Positions 21,141-32,900 of a stretch of DNA of 64,000 nucleotides are shown here, one piece after another (the first letter of the stretch is position 1; each line of letters starts with the position of its first letter). A program made the position numbers and the translations under genes. The stretch is taken from positions 4,382,003 to 4,446,002 of the forward strand of contig CM077831.1 in the NCBI GenBank assembly GCA_039720395.1, given 5' to 3'. The DNA is from Liquidambar formosana (lineage: Eukaryota; Streptophyta; Magnoliopsida; Saxifragales; Altingiaceae). Under the pieces are notes generated by a model. The model did not search any database and was not told where the DNA came from. It worked only from the letters and a program-made list of their open reading frames with translations.

Positions 21141-21793
21141 TGTGGGTTATGTGGTTTGTAGTAAAAGATTTTCAAAACTACATCGTTTTGAGGGTAAAGT
21201 GTAAAAAAAAAGAAAAATTAATATTGATTGTTGCCACGTGTGCGGAAAAAGAGTTGCAAGATGTCAGATGTGTGCCACATAAGCAATCATGTGTGTCACG
21301 TGAGGATTCTGTTAACCTTAAGTGACGGACGTTACGGGTTGGCCCACATTGAGGCAGTAAATTTAATATTGTCCCAAAATTGCATAGTGTCAAAGTTTGT
21401 GGACTACAATGAAAAGCAGGGTAAAGTTAATGATACTAAATCGTCAATAACCCTATTATTTAATGCCCAATCATGAGTAATAAGGGTATTCTAGGTATTT
21501 TGACTCAATTATTGCATGAGATTAGCAAACCACGTTAACTCCCCTGACGGCCACTTGACTTGACTAAAAGCCAAGGAAGACTGTGTGTTTTTAAAAATGG
21601 GGAAATTACCGATTGATTCCATGATTCCATGGAATTGCCCCAAAAGAATTGCCTCAACAAACTGACTACTGACTTTATTATAAACTACCATAAACAAAAA
21701 CAAGGTGATAGTCAAAACATCCTTATGGGGCAATTCCATGGAAACATCCTTGGTGTGTTTGTCAGAAAACACATGGCCTTAAAAAAAGAAGAA
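21141..21793. other. Host DNA left of COP-1, with a second MITE
   Basis: No gene is visible. The last 30 bases (TTGTCAGAAAACACATGG...AAGAA) correspond to 61889-61915 in the right-hand copy, so host DNA resumes at 54588 after the COP-1 nest. Short ORFs on either strand carry no known domain. Confidence 0.5.
21599..21748. mobile_element. MITE, copy 2 (opposite orientation, right end truncated)
   Basis: Begins GGGGAAATTACCGATTGATT and contains the same inner inverted pair as copy 1. The middle sequence (about 21645-21725) is the reverse complement of the copy 1 middle. The right terminal repeat stops after GGAAACATCC, where copy 1 continues to its outer end, so the end is deleted or diverged. 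Confidence 0.7.
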
Positions 21794-22142
21794 TGTTGTA
21801 AAACCAAGAATTTAGAACAAGTTATGAGGAGAATAAATTTCTCATTCATCTTCTTTGATTTCCATCTGAATGTATAAACATTATACAAGGATCAGCAAAA
21901 CTCTTTGACATACACTATCTCAGTCTCCTCCCTTCATTCTCTCCGAATACCTCTCTTTTTTCTCTTCTTTCTCCCCTAATGCTCCTTCTCTTCTTTCTCC
22001 CCTTCCCCTTTTATCTTTGTTTGCATTAGGTCCACATGATGGGATTACCTAACCCACTTATGAAGTGGTGTTCCCATTATCACAAAGTGGAGGGGGTGTG
22101 GACATCCACTCAATGTCCACTCAAGGTTTAATATTTATAACA
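21794..22142 (-). repeat. 3' LTR of COP-1
   Basis: 349 bp, matching 54239-54587. Left TSD copy AAGAA at 21789-21793. Pyrimidine-rich CTTCTTTCTCCCC blocks are present in both LTRs. Confidence 0.92.
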
Positions 22143-22154
22143 CTCCCCCTTGGA
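22143..22154 (-). promoter_or_regulatory. Polypurine tract of COP-1
   Basis: Minus-strand reading CAAGGGGGAG lies directly next to the 3' LTR. This is the usual plus-strand primer of Ty1/copia elements. Confidence 0.85.
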
Positions 22155-22400
22155 TGTCCACCACACTAAGATAATGTGCCTCGTTAAAAACCTTACTAGA
22201 AAAACCCAGTGGGAAAAAACTAGTGAAAGAAAAGAGTACAACATTTTTGTAAATCTTAGAGTGGTGTTGGACGCACTAAAGAAACTGCCTCATTAAAACC
22301 TTGCCAGGAAAACCCAATGGGACAAAACCTAGGCGAAGGAAAAAGAGTACAGCGTGCATATGTCCAAAAATGAATACTCCCCCTGATAAGAAGATAAGTA
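22155..22400. other. COP-1 3' untranslated region
   Basis: Non-coding stretch between the RNase H stop and the polypurine tract. It holds two related blocks, AAAACCTTACTAGAAAAACC near 22188 and AAAACCTTGCCAGGAAAACC near 22296, with the CTCGTTA/CTCATTA lead-in shared. This is a degenerate direct repeat about 108 bp apart. Confidence 0.6.
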
Positions 22401-23366
22401 TCAACTTAACTGATCGCAAACCCGACGCATTCCAATGCCATATACCAATTTCTTGAATGTTGACGATGGTAAGGCCTTGGTGAATAAATCCGCAAGATTA
22501 TCAGTGGAACGTATTTGCTTCACATCAATTTCATGCCTCTGCTGGAGTTCATGAGTGTAGAAGAACTTTGGTGAAATGTGTTTGGTTCTATCACCTTTGA
22601 TGTACCCTCCTTGAATTTGTGCAATACATGCAGCATTGTCTTCATAAATTGTTGTTGGCATACTTTTAATCAGAGGTAACCCACATGTGTCTCGAATGTG
22701 ATGGACTACAGATCTTAACCATACACATTCACGACTTGCTTCATGGAGTGCAAGTATCTCAGAGTGATTAGAAGATGTAGCAATTAAAGTCTGCTTTGTA
22801 GATCGCCAAGAGATCGCTGTATTGCCACATGTAAATACATACCCTGTTTGTGAGCGAGCTTTGTGAGGATCAGAAAGGTATCCAGAATCTGCATATCCTT
22901 CTAAACAAGGACCACGGGCTAATTCCTTTAAGTAAAACAAACCCATATCTGTAGTTCCACGAAGGTAGCGTAAAATATGTTTAATACCATTCCAGTGTCG
23001 TCGAGTTGGAGCAGAACTGAATCTTGCTAATAAGTTGACTGAAAATGCTATATCAGGCCTAGTGCATTGTGCTAAATATAACAAAGCACCTATTGCACTA
23101 AGATATGGTACTTCAGGACCAAGTAGCATTTCATTATCTTCTTTGGGGCGAAATGGATCTTTCTTAATATCAAGAGATGGAACCACCATGGGAGAACTTA
23201 GTGGATGCGCTTTATCCATATTAAAACGTTTCAATACCTTTTCGGTATAAGCTGATTGATGGATAAGAATTCCATTTGATTTATGCTCGATCTGCAGATC
23301 GAGACAATATTTTGTTCTCCCTAAATCTTTCATCTCAAATTCTTTTTTCAAATATTCAGCAGCTTT
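22401..23366 (-). pseudogene. COP-1 RT C-terminus and RNase H (3' half of split pol)
   Basis: About 320 residues in one open frame. It shows the Ty1/copia end of RT (FEMKDLG, IHQSAYTEKVLKRFNM, TRPDIAFSVNLLARF) and RNase H (EGYADSGYLSD, IYEDNAACI, and ADLFTKALP near the end). The frame begins at the TAT-2 insertion point. Its first codons (KAAEYLKKEF) join in phase with the RT half at 49244 once TAT-2 and one copy of GCTTT are removed. Confidence 0.92.
23362..23366. repeat. Left target-site duplication of TAT-2 (GCTTT)
   Basis: GCTTT here and at 49244-49248 flank TAT-2. The duplicated bases lie inside the COP-1 RT reading frame, which proves that TAT-2 inserted into COP-1. Confidence 0.95.
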
Positions 23367-24701
23367 TGTGAGCGCCGTGTCCTTTCACCACGCCAGCTCG
23401 AGAGTACGCCACTAACCGCGGACGATTAGGGCGGAGAGGGAGTCGCCACCCGATTTTGGCCTCGGGAACCGATTGACCCCTAGCAAGGGCCCAACTCGTC
23501 ATTACCAAAAGGATCAAGGTTCGGAGCTAGGGTACGCGGATGGGAAGGTGTTAGGCACCCATCTGCGCCCGGCTAAAATCCGGCCCCCACACGTATTTAT
23601 TGGCTTTAATTAAAAAGGAACTTAATTTAATTCAACCGTCAATCAAGCGCTTATGCAATTGAATTCAAATAATGGCACGCAAAGATGAGAAAAGGGGAGA
23701 GAAAACCAGATATATAAACAGATATATATGATACAGAATATTCAAAAGGTTGCAAGGGATACCTATACTGCCTGCAAAAGAAAAGAAGGGATTAAGCTGT
23801 AAAAACATGGCTCATGCACGTACGTGCATACCATATGTACGTACGTACATGCTTATCAAATTTCATCCAATGCTTACCATGCTATGCCCGAATAGATCTT
23901 TGACTCAAATGTATGCAGAAAAATGGCTATAATGCGATTTAGAGATGACAAAATGACCAAAACCTAGATGGCGAAATGACAGTAGATGCTAATAAAGATG
24001 CAACAGATACTTATGGGCCTAAACCATGCAGATTAAATGCTAAGAATTAACAGAGAGATATATCATGTGCGGAAAAAATGCTGGGAACCTATTTCAGATC
24101 TACAAGTGCAGAAATGAATTAATGGTCAGGTTAAATCTAAATGCGGCATTCATTCAGGCATTGAATGGGGAGATGCACAAAACCGAAAACATTTCATGCG
24201 ATATCATAAATAGTCATATCAAACTATTGAAAGAAAATGAAATTGAGGATTAAGAACCGTTACCCTCAGGCTCGGGCAGCAGCAATTCCTTCACAAGCGT
24301 GCCTTCCGGACCTCTCGTAGACACAGCCGTCAGTCTCAGGGTTTCTAGAATGGTGGTTTGGTAGCCAAAATTTGGATCCCTTCTCTTAAATGAAAGCGGG
24401 GTATTTATAGGCGGGGATTAGGGTTTGATTCAGGGGTTTCTAGGGTTTCCCAGCCGCCACTGAGCAGCTGTCAGCGTGGGGGCTGTATAAGGTAAGAAGC
24501 AATTTCGGGGAGAAAACGATGAAATTCAAAAAATGAGGGCATGATCGTACGTGCATGGGGTATCAAATTAACATCCCAGGCCTGCTGTGTCTTCGTGAGT
24601 CCTTCGGGTGTGCTTACGATGGTCCGTTGGCTACTGCCCTTCATCATCGGGTCTCAGAAAGTGGCTTGAGGTGTCAAGTGGTACAAAATGGGGTGTTAAC
24701 A
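23367..24701 (-). repeat. 3' LTR of TAT-2
   Basis: 1335 bp. TATA box TATAAATA on the minus strand at 24409-24402. One palindrome GCACGTACGTGC at 23816-23827 and a variant at about 24545. By-eye comparison with 47888-49243 shows roughly 20-25 substitutions and a 21-bp length difference. The 62-codon plus-strand ORF at 24065-24253 has an identical copy in the other LTR and is not considered a gene. Confidence 0.95.
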
Positions 24702-24717
24702 GTTTGCCCCTTCTTTT
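24702..24717 (-). promoter_or_regulatory. Polypurine tract of TAT-2
   Basis: Minus-strand AAAAGAAGGGGCAAAC abuts the 3' LTR. It is the expected primer for plus-strand synthesis. Confidence 0.85.
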
Positions 24718-24953
24718 GATTTTGCTCGTGCAATGAACAAAATTAAAAGACCCGGAAACACTCATTTTGGACCAATTGGCTCATGCAAACCTTAAATGAT
24801 ACAAATGCATGTATGGAAGGTCGGATCGGGGGAAGTTCCCTACTTTCTACGTACCTCTTAACGAGGATCAAACCTACCGTAGTTCATAGTGTATGGTGAT
24901 ATCTTTCCGGGGCAATCGGAAGGTAATGCGTGGCTTCCGGGGAATCCAGCATT
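24718..24953. other. TAT-2 3' untranslated region, unique part
   Basis: Non-coding sequence between the polypurine tract and the 52-bp array. No motif was recognised beyond a GGGGCAATCGG stretch near 24909. Confidence 0.5.
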
Positions 24954-25720
24954 TTGAAATTTGCGGGGTAAATTCCAATTAAATCCGGGCTGATTAGATT
25001 TCGAATTAAAATTTGCGGGGTGAATCCCAATTAAATCCGGGCTGATTAAGTCTCGAATTGAAATTCGCGGGATGAATTCCAATTAAATCCAGATTGATTA
25101 AATTTCGGATTGAAATTCGCGGGATGAATTCCAATTAAATCCTGATTGATTAAATTTCGGATTGAAATTCGCAGAGTAAATTCCAATTAAATCCGGGTTG
25201 ATTAAGTCTCGAATTGAAATTCGCGGGATGAATTCCAATTAAGTCCAGATTGATTAAATTTCGGATTGAAATTCGCGGGATGAATTCCAATTAAATCCGG
25301 GTTTATTAAATTTCGGATTGAAATTCGCGAGATGAATTCCAATCAAATCCAGATTGATTAAATTTTGGATTGAAATTCGCGGAGTAAATTCCAATTAAAT
25401 CTGGGTAGATTAAATTCCGAATTGAAATTCGCGGGGTGAATTCCAATTAAATTCGGGTTGATTAGATTAAAATTCGCGGGGTGAATTCCAATTAAATCCG
25501 GGCTGATTAAGTCTTGAATTGAAATTCCGGGCTGATTAAGTCTCGGATTGAAATTCGCGGGATGAATTCCAATTAAATCCAGATTGATTAAATTCCGAAC
25601 TGAAATTCGCGGGGTGAATTCCAATTAAATCCGGGTTGATTAGATTTCGAATTAAATCCGGGTTGATTAAATTCCGAACTGAAATTCGCGGGGTGAATTC
25701 CAATTAAATCCGGGTTGATT
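24954..25720. repeat. Tandem array with 52-bp unit, about 14 copies
   Basis: The unit carries ATTGAAATTCGCGGG then GAATTCCAATTAAATCC then GATTGATTAAATT. Copies start for example at 25109 and 25161, exactly 52 bp apart. Some units are shortened (about 25460-25530 and 25640-25680). Minus-strand ORFs here are only repeat translations. Tandem repeats in the 3' untranslated region of Tat-type elements are an established source of plant satellite DNA. Confidence 0.9.
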
Positions 25721-26052
25721 GAAGGGATATGTTAAAACGAGTTTGGATTGGTTGATTACCGAGTCGAACCGTAAATAAATCTGCAATTGAAGTCCATGAT
25801 CGCACGTGCCTCGGTTACGTTCGCACGATCAGGCCCTATGCACGTACGTGCATCCGGTTTTCATGGGTATTCAAAGAGACTCCCCCAAACGGCGTCGTTT
25901 CCAATGCATGGTTATGGGGCAGTTCAAAAGGCACGAAAACGCCTATAAACTTGTACCCGCGTCCCATAATCCTCACGTACACTCCTACAAACCAAGAGAC
26001 CTTACATCTCCCATCCTCACCTCCTGCTTCTCGATCTCATTCGAGCATACTC
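25721..26052 (+). promoter_or_regulatory. Promoter region of the PMD-like antisense gene of TAT-2
   Basis: TATAAA at 25944-25949 lies 104 bp before the ATG at 26053, a good plus-strand core promoter spacing. Upstream are the imperfect palindrome AAACGGCGTCGTTT (25887-25900), one exact GCACGTACGTGC (25840-25851) and a CACGTG G-box (25803-25808). The transcript would run away from the 3' LTR and against gag-pol. Confidence 0.6.
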
Positions 26053-28727
26053 ATGGCGCCCAAACGTCAGCGCACATCAGTGAAGGCGAGCACATCAGGT
26101 GCCGCACCGGCGAGGGACCCCAACGAGCTAGGGAGGCCCGCGATTCAGAGGTGGCGCCCCCAGCCTCGCTTCCGACGTAGTGAGGGTGGCATTCTCCTTC
26201 GTCCCACTGAGTAAGTGTTTATTTCCGCAATGTTTATTTCATTTTCGGCTACCGAGACGAAACCTTGACTTTGGGTTATCATGAAAACAAATGTGAGGGG
26301 GTAAAATCTGGGGATTTGGTGGGATGTCACCGAAATGGAAGAAGAACTGGGAAAAAACCCAGCTAAAGGCACGTACATACGTACCGAATGCACGTACGTG
26401 CGTCTTATGCGTGCGCACGTGTCTTTATCCGGACTTAACCCACCGTCTTCCAATCAATCGTGGAATAGGACACATTCGAGCTTCTTCGAGGCTCGAAACG
26501 GACGGGAGGGGGTTGGAATCTCATGGATTCGTGTGGGCGTAACTGGAAACACAAGAGGCAACAACTTGATGAACGTACGTGCCTGCCTGATGCACGTACG
26601 TGCTTACGGCATGCACGTACGTGCTTGGCCTTTTTTTTTTTTTTTAATTTATTTTTTTTTATTTTTTATCGTGCAATGAATGTGGGTGGGGATCCAAAAA
26701 GAGGCAAAAATGGTCATAGGCACGTACGTGCCTGCCTGATGCACGTACGTGCTTAAGGCATGTACGTACGTGCCTGCTGTGTTTCCCTCCTTATTTTCGG
26801 ATTTTTTCCTTTTTATTCTGCTACAAATATACATACCTGTGCTGTGCTTACCTGGTTTCACCTTGTGCAACAGTTGCCCAAGCTGCCCGTCACCCGTGGA
26901 GGCGTGGTGAACGCAAAGGCGTGGTGGGCTCGTCTCACAGCGGAGACGACGGCCCTGGTTACCGGTGCTGGTTTTGGGACGGTGATCTCAGGGCTGGTGG
27001 ATGACAGCGACCGGGCTTTCGTTCACTGTATGGCTGAGAGGTGGTGGGACACCACCCATACTTTCCATATCGCAGGCCGGGAGCTGACCTTGACCCCCTA
27101 CGACTTCTACCGCCTCACCGGCCTACGCATGGACGGCCTTCCGCTTCCTTTTGACCACGAAGAGAGCGAGAGGGAGAGACTCTCCCAGGAGCTTTTGGGG
27201 ATTGAGTACGACAGCGCCTCCATCTTCATCTTAGACATGTATGACCGTATGTCCACCCAGGGGTAGGGTACAGCCGCCCAGCGGATCCGGATGGCACGCG
27301 GGTATTTGCTGTTTCTGATAGGGGGCTATCTAGTCCCGAACGCAGCGCAGACAGTCCCTTTTGGCTGGTTGCTGGCCTTGAGGGACTTAGGGAGGGCTCG
27401 CGAGTTCAGCTGGGGGGCGGCAGTGTACGGCCATGTGATCTCGGCTATGGACTCGCTGAGTCGGATGGCTGTCCAGTCCATAGTTAGCCACTGGCGGGTC
27501 TGAGCAGTATATATCCCTTCCTTTTCCTCCTCCTTTGTTTCTTTTCTCTTTTTCCTTAACTGTCATTCCATATTGGCTTCTTATCACATCTACTTGTGTA
27601 GTTTTGGGTAGGTCGGTACTTCCGTGCGGATCCGGATTCCCCCGTTGACAAGCACGACTATTGGAGCTCCCGTCGTTTCGTGGATGAGCTGACCGTTGAT
27701 TGGGTAAGTCCTATTTTACTTTAATGGTACGGTTGGTAGCATTATACTCCTGTATTCACCCTATTACTGCTTTTCCACAGATCATCTCGCGCCCCTGGGA
27801 AGGCACCCCCGCACGCGCCCCTGCCGAGTGGGATGCTGCTGCCTTGACGCTCTCTACCCTGTCCACGGTGTTCGAGTGCCCTGGGGTCCGCTCTTTCTAT
27901 CTTGCGGAGAGGGTGGTATGGCAGATTGCCGACGTGGGTGTGGGTGGTCTTCCGGTCCCAGTGGATCCCCCCCGTTTTGTTGCTATTCCTGCTGAGGCGA
28001 CATCGAGTGACCTGGCCACTTGGCGGGCCATGATCCCTTATACGGATTGCCTATCTGCCGAGGAGATCGACTACGCCTCCTTTGCGTGGGAGCGGTTGAT
28101 GGGCAGCATCTTTGTTGCACCGGTATGTATACCCTTTTCTGAGTCTTGTTAATTTCCCATCTCTGCTTTCTTTTTAACACCTGTGCTTGACTTCTCTCCG
28201 CAAGCTGCTCCTGCTGTAGATGCGCCTGCTGGGCTGGCCCCCATCATGCCGGGGTGGAGCGTGCCCTTCCATGTCACACCTGATTTAGCCATGGAGGAAG
28301 ATATCCCTAGGCTAAACAGGTGCATTGGGTACCCGATGGCTGAGGGTACTAGGCCGGTGAGTTTCCAAGTTCCTACATTTGTTAGTTTTCACGCATATAT
28401 ACAAGTAAAGCATGCATGTCCTAACGATTGCCCCTTGCTTTTCTACTCGCAGCTCACCCGTGAGGAGTCCTCGACACTTTTACGGATGGTAGGGAGCCTG
28501 AAGGTCATGGTCACGTCTCTCTCACACAGACTAGTGATCACGAGCAGGCTCCTGCTGGAGAGGACTGGGATAGCTTCGGGGCCGATGATGACGGCGGCGA
28601 CGGCGACGGCGGTGATGGTGGCGATGATGATGATGGTAGTGATGGCGATGGTGGTGATGGTGGTGATGGTGGCGACGACAGCCTGCTAGCTTCTCCTGCC
28701 CGGACACCTTTATATGTTCCGCGTTGA
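26053..28727 (+). pseudogene. PMD-like gene with introns, antisense inside TAT-2
   Basis: Exon 1 (26053-26210) begins MAPKRQRTS, a basic stretch, and ends at a GTAAGT donor. Intron 1 (to about 26873) ends TTGTGCAACAG. Exon 2 (about 26874-27498) has a GRELTLTPYDFYRLTGLRMDG stretch typical of PMD, then GYLLFLIGGYLVPN and WGAAVYGHV. TAG at 27264-27266 interrupts it in frame. Further exons: about 27612-27701, 27781-28122 (acceptor CTTTTCCACAG, donor GTATGT), about 28205-28356 (donor GTGAGT) and from 28452 (acceptor CTACTCGCAG). The last exon shifts frame near 28530 and ends in a Gly/Asp-rich acidic tail (about 28590-28680). Exon junctions around exons 1-2 and 4-5 are not all phase-consistent, so the model is approximate. 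PMD assignment is from motif memory. Confidence 0.6.
26211..26873 (+). other. Intron 1 of the PMD-like gene, packed with palindromes
   Basis: 663 bp from GTAAGT to CAACAG. It contains five exact GCACGTACGTGC copies (26390, 26592, 26613, 26720, 26741) plus variants at about 26371, 26573 and 26762, and a T-rich stretch at 26630-26660. Short ORFs translating the palindrome as HVRA are artefacts. Confidence 0.6.
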
Positions 28728-28757
28728 TGTATTTGTTTTGGACATTTGGGGATACTT

Positions 28758-28789
<32 letters not shown>

Positions 28790-29293
28790 TTTTTGGACAT
28801 GTACTCATGTACTCATTTCTCCTTTCCTTTCTATAGATTAGGACATGTACTCATTTCTCCTTTCCTTTCTATAGATTTGGACATGACTGTTACTCTTCTT
28901 TATGGCTGTGATATATCAGACGTGGCTGGTTCTTTTCTTTTTTCCTTTTCCTTTATACCGTGATGCACATCATTTTTCCTTTCTTGTTTTTTCCATTGCG
29001 CTAGGATAGATAGCAAGCCGTTTAAAACAGGGAGAACATCCCAAAAAGGCCTCATATGACAGCAAAAAGACCGTAAAATCGAGAAAAGGGGATGAAAACA
29101 CGCGGAGAGGAGTCTGGGCACGTACGTGCATAGGCCATGCTCGTACGTGCACAGGCCATGCTCGTACGTGCATGGTTTATGCTCATACGATCATGGGGCC
29201 TTCACTTTCCTTTTTCTCACACTTCGTCGATTTGGCAACTTTTTCTGCATAAAACGAGCCCCCTTCTTCGTTCTTCTTCACTGAAACCCTACG
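28728..29293. other. Spacer between the two antisense genes of TAT-2
   Basis: A TTTA microsatellite lies at about 28759-28792. A duplicated block of about 45 bp (GACATGTACTCATTTCTCC...CTATAGATT) occurs near 28805 and 28850. Upstream of the next gene are one exact palindrome GCACGTACGTGC (29118) and two half-variants TCGTACGTGC (about 29141 and 29162). A CATAAAAC TATA-like site lies near 29249, about 45 bp before the ATG. Confidence 0.55.
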
Positions 29294-29718
29294 ATGGAAG
29301 ACCCTAAGTTTGTCAAAGACATAAAACGATGGCTCTTGTCCTTTGATAACCAAGCTCGGGATGATTTCAAAGAAGCTTTTGGTCTCCCATGCTTGTTTGA
29401 CTACTGTCGGGTGAAAATCAACTACACTTTTCTTCTCGTTGCTTCAGAATATTGGAAACCCACCCGCCACGTCTTCCAATTCAATCTGAATGAGTTGTGC
29501 CCCACACTCGAAGATTTTAGCGGTATCATAGGGCGAACTAGCTTCAATGGCTTGCTTCTTCCCCCTGTTGACAAGGTCCCTGGTGCAGAGGTGGCCCAGT
29601 TCCTAGGCCTTTCCGTGCGAATGGTGCAAGGGTGGACTTCGAGTTTTAAGGTGGACGTGGCGAAACTTGACGAATATTTCATGTCTCGTCCTATGCCTCC
29701 TGTTGGCCAGGCTCGGGT
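29294..29718 (+). pseudogene. Second antisense gene of TAT-2, 5' part (PMD-related or DUF7745-like)
   Basis: ATG at 29294 after a TATA-like site. The product starts MEDPKFVKDIKRWLLSF, then LPCLFDYCRVKINYTFLLVASEYW, then HVFQFNLNELCPTLEDFSGIIG, the layout (CPTLEDF.. after an aromatic block) of the plant mobile-type domain family often annotated as DUF7745. The exon is cut at 29718 by COP-2; the frame continues in phase at 39370 once COP-2 and one copy of CGGGT are removed. Family naming is from memory; function unknown. Confidence 0.6.
29714..29718. repeat. Left target-site duplication of COP-2 (CGGGT)
   Basis: CGGGT at 29714-29718 and 39365-39369. Both copies sit within the exon of the second antisense gene of TAT-2. 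Confidence 0.95.
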
Positions 29719-31350
29719 TGTTGGGAATCGAACAAGAGGGAAAAATACAAAGTGCGGAATATAAAAATTTTTCCTACGATTCCACAGCCCATGAATCTAA
29801 CTATGCATAACACAAAATCAAACCCTAACTACAAAGAGGGTTAGAACACTTACAGAATTTTTGTCTTCTCCTTTTTGCTCCAAGCTTTGATTCCGGACAG
29901 CGGTGAATGAGCAGCCCAAGTGTGCTGCCTCCAACGGTATCCACACCTAGCTAGAGCTTCAAGTCCTTTCTTTCTTCTTCCTTGTTGTTGCTAGAGGTGG
30001 AGAAGAGAGAGAGAGAGAAGAGAGCCTCCAAGGGGCTGGACGGCTAGGGTTTATTGTGCAAGCCTATTATACCATGTCACACATAAGTGTGACTAATATA
30101 GGAAGCCCACTAAAGGGGGCTGGCCATGGGGAAGAAACCCTAATAGGGTTATGTGTAATTACACTTAATTGCACATTAACCCCTATTATTTGTATCAAAT
30201 ACAAATAGGCCGATAAAGAACTATTCTTTATTCACTAAAACCCTTTCTCTCATAGACTTTAAAGCCCTTCTTGCATGATCAGCGTGTGACCCATTGGGTT
30301 CACATCATTAAGTAGTAGGAATAGCACGAGGTGTGCACAATGGAACTCTTTCCATTTAGGGTCTAATTAGAACTCCTTCCAATTCTCTAATTGATTATAA
30401 CTCACTTATATCAATTAGGGCTTCTACTAACCATGAGTAACACCTAGCATATGGCTCATGGTGTGGTCCTTAATGAGGTGAATAGTCATTTACAATGAAC
30501 CCTTCTGTTATAGTTTATAGGTTACAATTGCATCCTTCCTTCAACACAATGTCTCTAATTGAACTAATAGGACATGGAAGTCTGTCAAGTCCCTAGTTCA
30601 ATTACTTTATACTCATTCATAGATATCAACTCATTGATGAACTCATGAAACTCTTTTCATATTCATCCTACCATGGCCATGGATTTAATGAGTTATATTA
30701 TGAATGCTATATGAGACATTCTCTCTCTTTTCCTGAGAGTGATGGATCCCTTGTTGATCACTCACATGCCTTCATACACATAGCAGTAGGGCCAATGAAC
30801 ACCTTTGCAGACCCCTGAATAGGATATGCACTTAGTGTTATCAAACTTCTAAAGCTACATGCATAAGGCAACTATGGTGTCTCAGGTCTAAGGATTACTT
30901 GTACCACTATAACAATGAGAAACTGATTGACAGGCAGGATAAAACTCCATTCAGTTTATCTCATATCTTTGGTCACATTCAGTGTACCTATTCTTATAAT
31001 AGGCACCCACTTGTTGGTTGTAGTGTCTCCACACAAATAGCTTGAGACTAGCTATCCTCCTATAGAGTCAACCTAACAAGTGCTAGTCCTATGGTTCAAC
31101 TAGGAATGCTTAAGGAGTTTAGTACAGAGATATATCTATAGTCTCAAAATTACAACTCTTTGTAATTCCCTATTCTCAACTCTAACTCCATGGACATATT
31201 ATGTAAATATAAATGATGCATATAAACATAATAGAATAAGCCCTTTTATTAAATCAATAATAAATGTGACATACATAAATGAAATCAAATGATTGTTTCT
31301 AATCCCTAAACAATCATCTCTATGATTGGCTCTAGGGCATAATCCTAACA
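29719..31350 (-). repeat. 3' LTR of COP-2
   Basis: 1632 bp. Compared with the other LTR it lacks 26 bp at about 31100, between two copies of TTCA. Confidence 0.95.
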
Positions 31351-31366
31351 ATCTCCCACTTGCACT
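31351..31366 (-). promoter_or_regulatory. Polypurine tract of COP-2
   Basis: Minus-strand AAGTGGGAGAT directly adjoins the 3' LTR. It is a widespread polypurine tract of plant copia elements. Confidence 0.9.
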
Positions 31367-32900
31367 AAAGCCAATCGACCATGTATCGCATACCTATCTT
31401 CTCAAGATGTTGGTCTTAGACATAACCAATTATGTTTTAAAGCCTTAGTCAGTAGGTCTACAAAAACTTTTGTAGATAATATCTTTTGTAATGTATCTAT
31501 TACCTCTTCCAATGATTCCTCTAATCACTTGGAATTGTCACTCTATGAGTTTGGACTTTTGATGAGACCGTGATTCCTATACTTGAGCTATAGACCCATT
31601 GTTGTCACAAAACAAGGTGTGGGCAACTCAATGGAAGGAACAACTCTAAGTTCTAAATGAACTTATAGATCCAAACAGTCTCCTAGACAATGCGACAATT
31701 AATTCACCCTCAATAATGGAATCCACTGTATCTTTCATACAGTTCTTCCATTAAGTATTTCACCAACTAAAGTGAATATAAAATATACCCCATATGGATT
31801 ATATCCAAATCCATATACCCATCTACTATGAGTTTACAATTTCCATATACAATCCAATATTCCAAATTTGAATTGATTGATAACTGTTTGTAACAATTAC
31901 AACATAATAGATATCAGGTTCAATACATAGTGTAAAATAAGGCTTCTTAACACTTTAAGAATCTTACTTGTGTTATCCTAGGGCACATGCCCTTGAATAA
32001 TGAATTCTTATCTGAAGTAAATCAGACCTCCCTTAGAATTCTCCATGTTGAACTCCTTCAACATTTCAACTATGTTTGATGATTTGGAGATACTTAGCAA
32101 TCTATATGATCTATCTCTATAGATCTTATTGGATGCTTTTGCCAAATCTTTCATGAATTAGTTTTTCTCCAAAAACTAAAACTTTACATTAGATAACATT
32201 CATATATCATTCATAATGATTATGATGTCATCCATACTTAGGATAAAGAAAAACGATCGCACTCCCACTAACCTTTTATACACTCATGGTCCATCTATAC
32301 AATGAGAGAAATCAAACAATTTGATTACCTCAACTTTATAGATGTTCTAATTATGAGAACCTTGTAGTCTATTAATAGACTTCTATAACTTACACACTTT
32401 TATGGTTTTTCACCATTTGATATAACATCTTTATATCCTTTTTGACATATCTTATATTCAAAATGTGTGTTTATAGATAACAAGATCCAAATGGATTTCA
32501 GCATAACTATTATCAAACAAGTTTCTTTATAGACAACTTTTTGCCTATGTTGAAAACATTCTTAAATAGCCAAGCCTTTTAGGTCTCTACCTATCCATAT
32601 TGGATTTAATGACTCTTAGTCATTTCTCGAGTTGATGTGAAACATCGTCTAGTCATAATCAATAGGATTATCTTGGTGATCTTTATCACCAAAGAACAAT
32701 TCTTTCACATTCTAATAGAGATACAATATCTCTCTTATGTTAAGAAATATCCAATTTGATCTATGAAAAGATTGTAGTGTAGTTAAGGGTTTTGTCTTAA
32801 CAGAGACAAGGGTTGGATCTTTGTTCGTTTGTGGCTTTACAGACAATTCTATAAATTCTATCTACTTTTGCATCTTCTTGAATGAACTCTTTCTCAAGAA
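31367..32900 (-). pseudogene. Decayed copia RT/RNase H in COP-2
   Basis: No long frame survives, but minus-strand fragments are recognisable. Near 31470-31440 the reading KVFVDLLTKA matches the end of copia RNase H. Around 32130-31970 fragments reading SSNIVEMLKEFNM and NSKGG followed by GHVP match the copia RT stretch that is normally ...LKRFNM..SK.G..P. Stops and frame changes are frequent. Even so the LTRs are nearly identical, so the coding region decayed long before this insertion: the element was already a defective passenger when it moved. Confidence 0.6.

Noticed and set aside
24065..24253. 62-codon ORF present identically in both TAT-2 LTRs (also 48607-48795)
   Set aside because: Identity over 190 bp is expected for LTRs of this age; no domain, and it lies antisense in U3/R. 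Absence of differences is only weak evidence.
24858..25624. Minus-strand ORFs reading repeated GIHPANFN
   Set aside because: Translation of the 52-bp tandem array, not a gene.
24954..25720. CRISPR-like array
   Set aside because: Units are contiguous 52-bp tandem repeats without unique spacers, in plant nuclear DNA.
26335..26870. ORFs rich in MHVRA peptides
   Set aside because: They are translations of the ACGTACGT palindromes and T runs inside a predicted intron.
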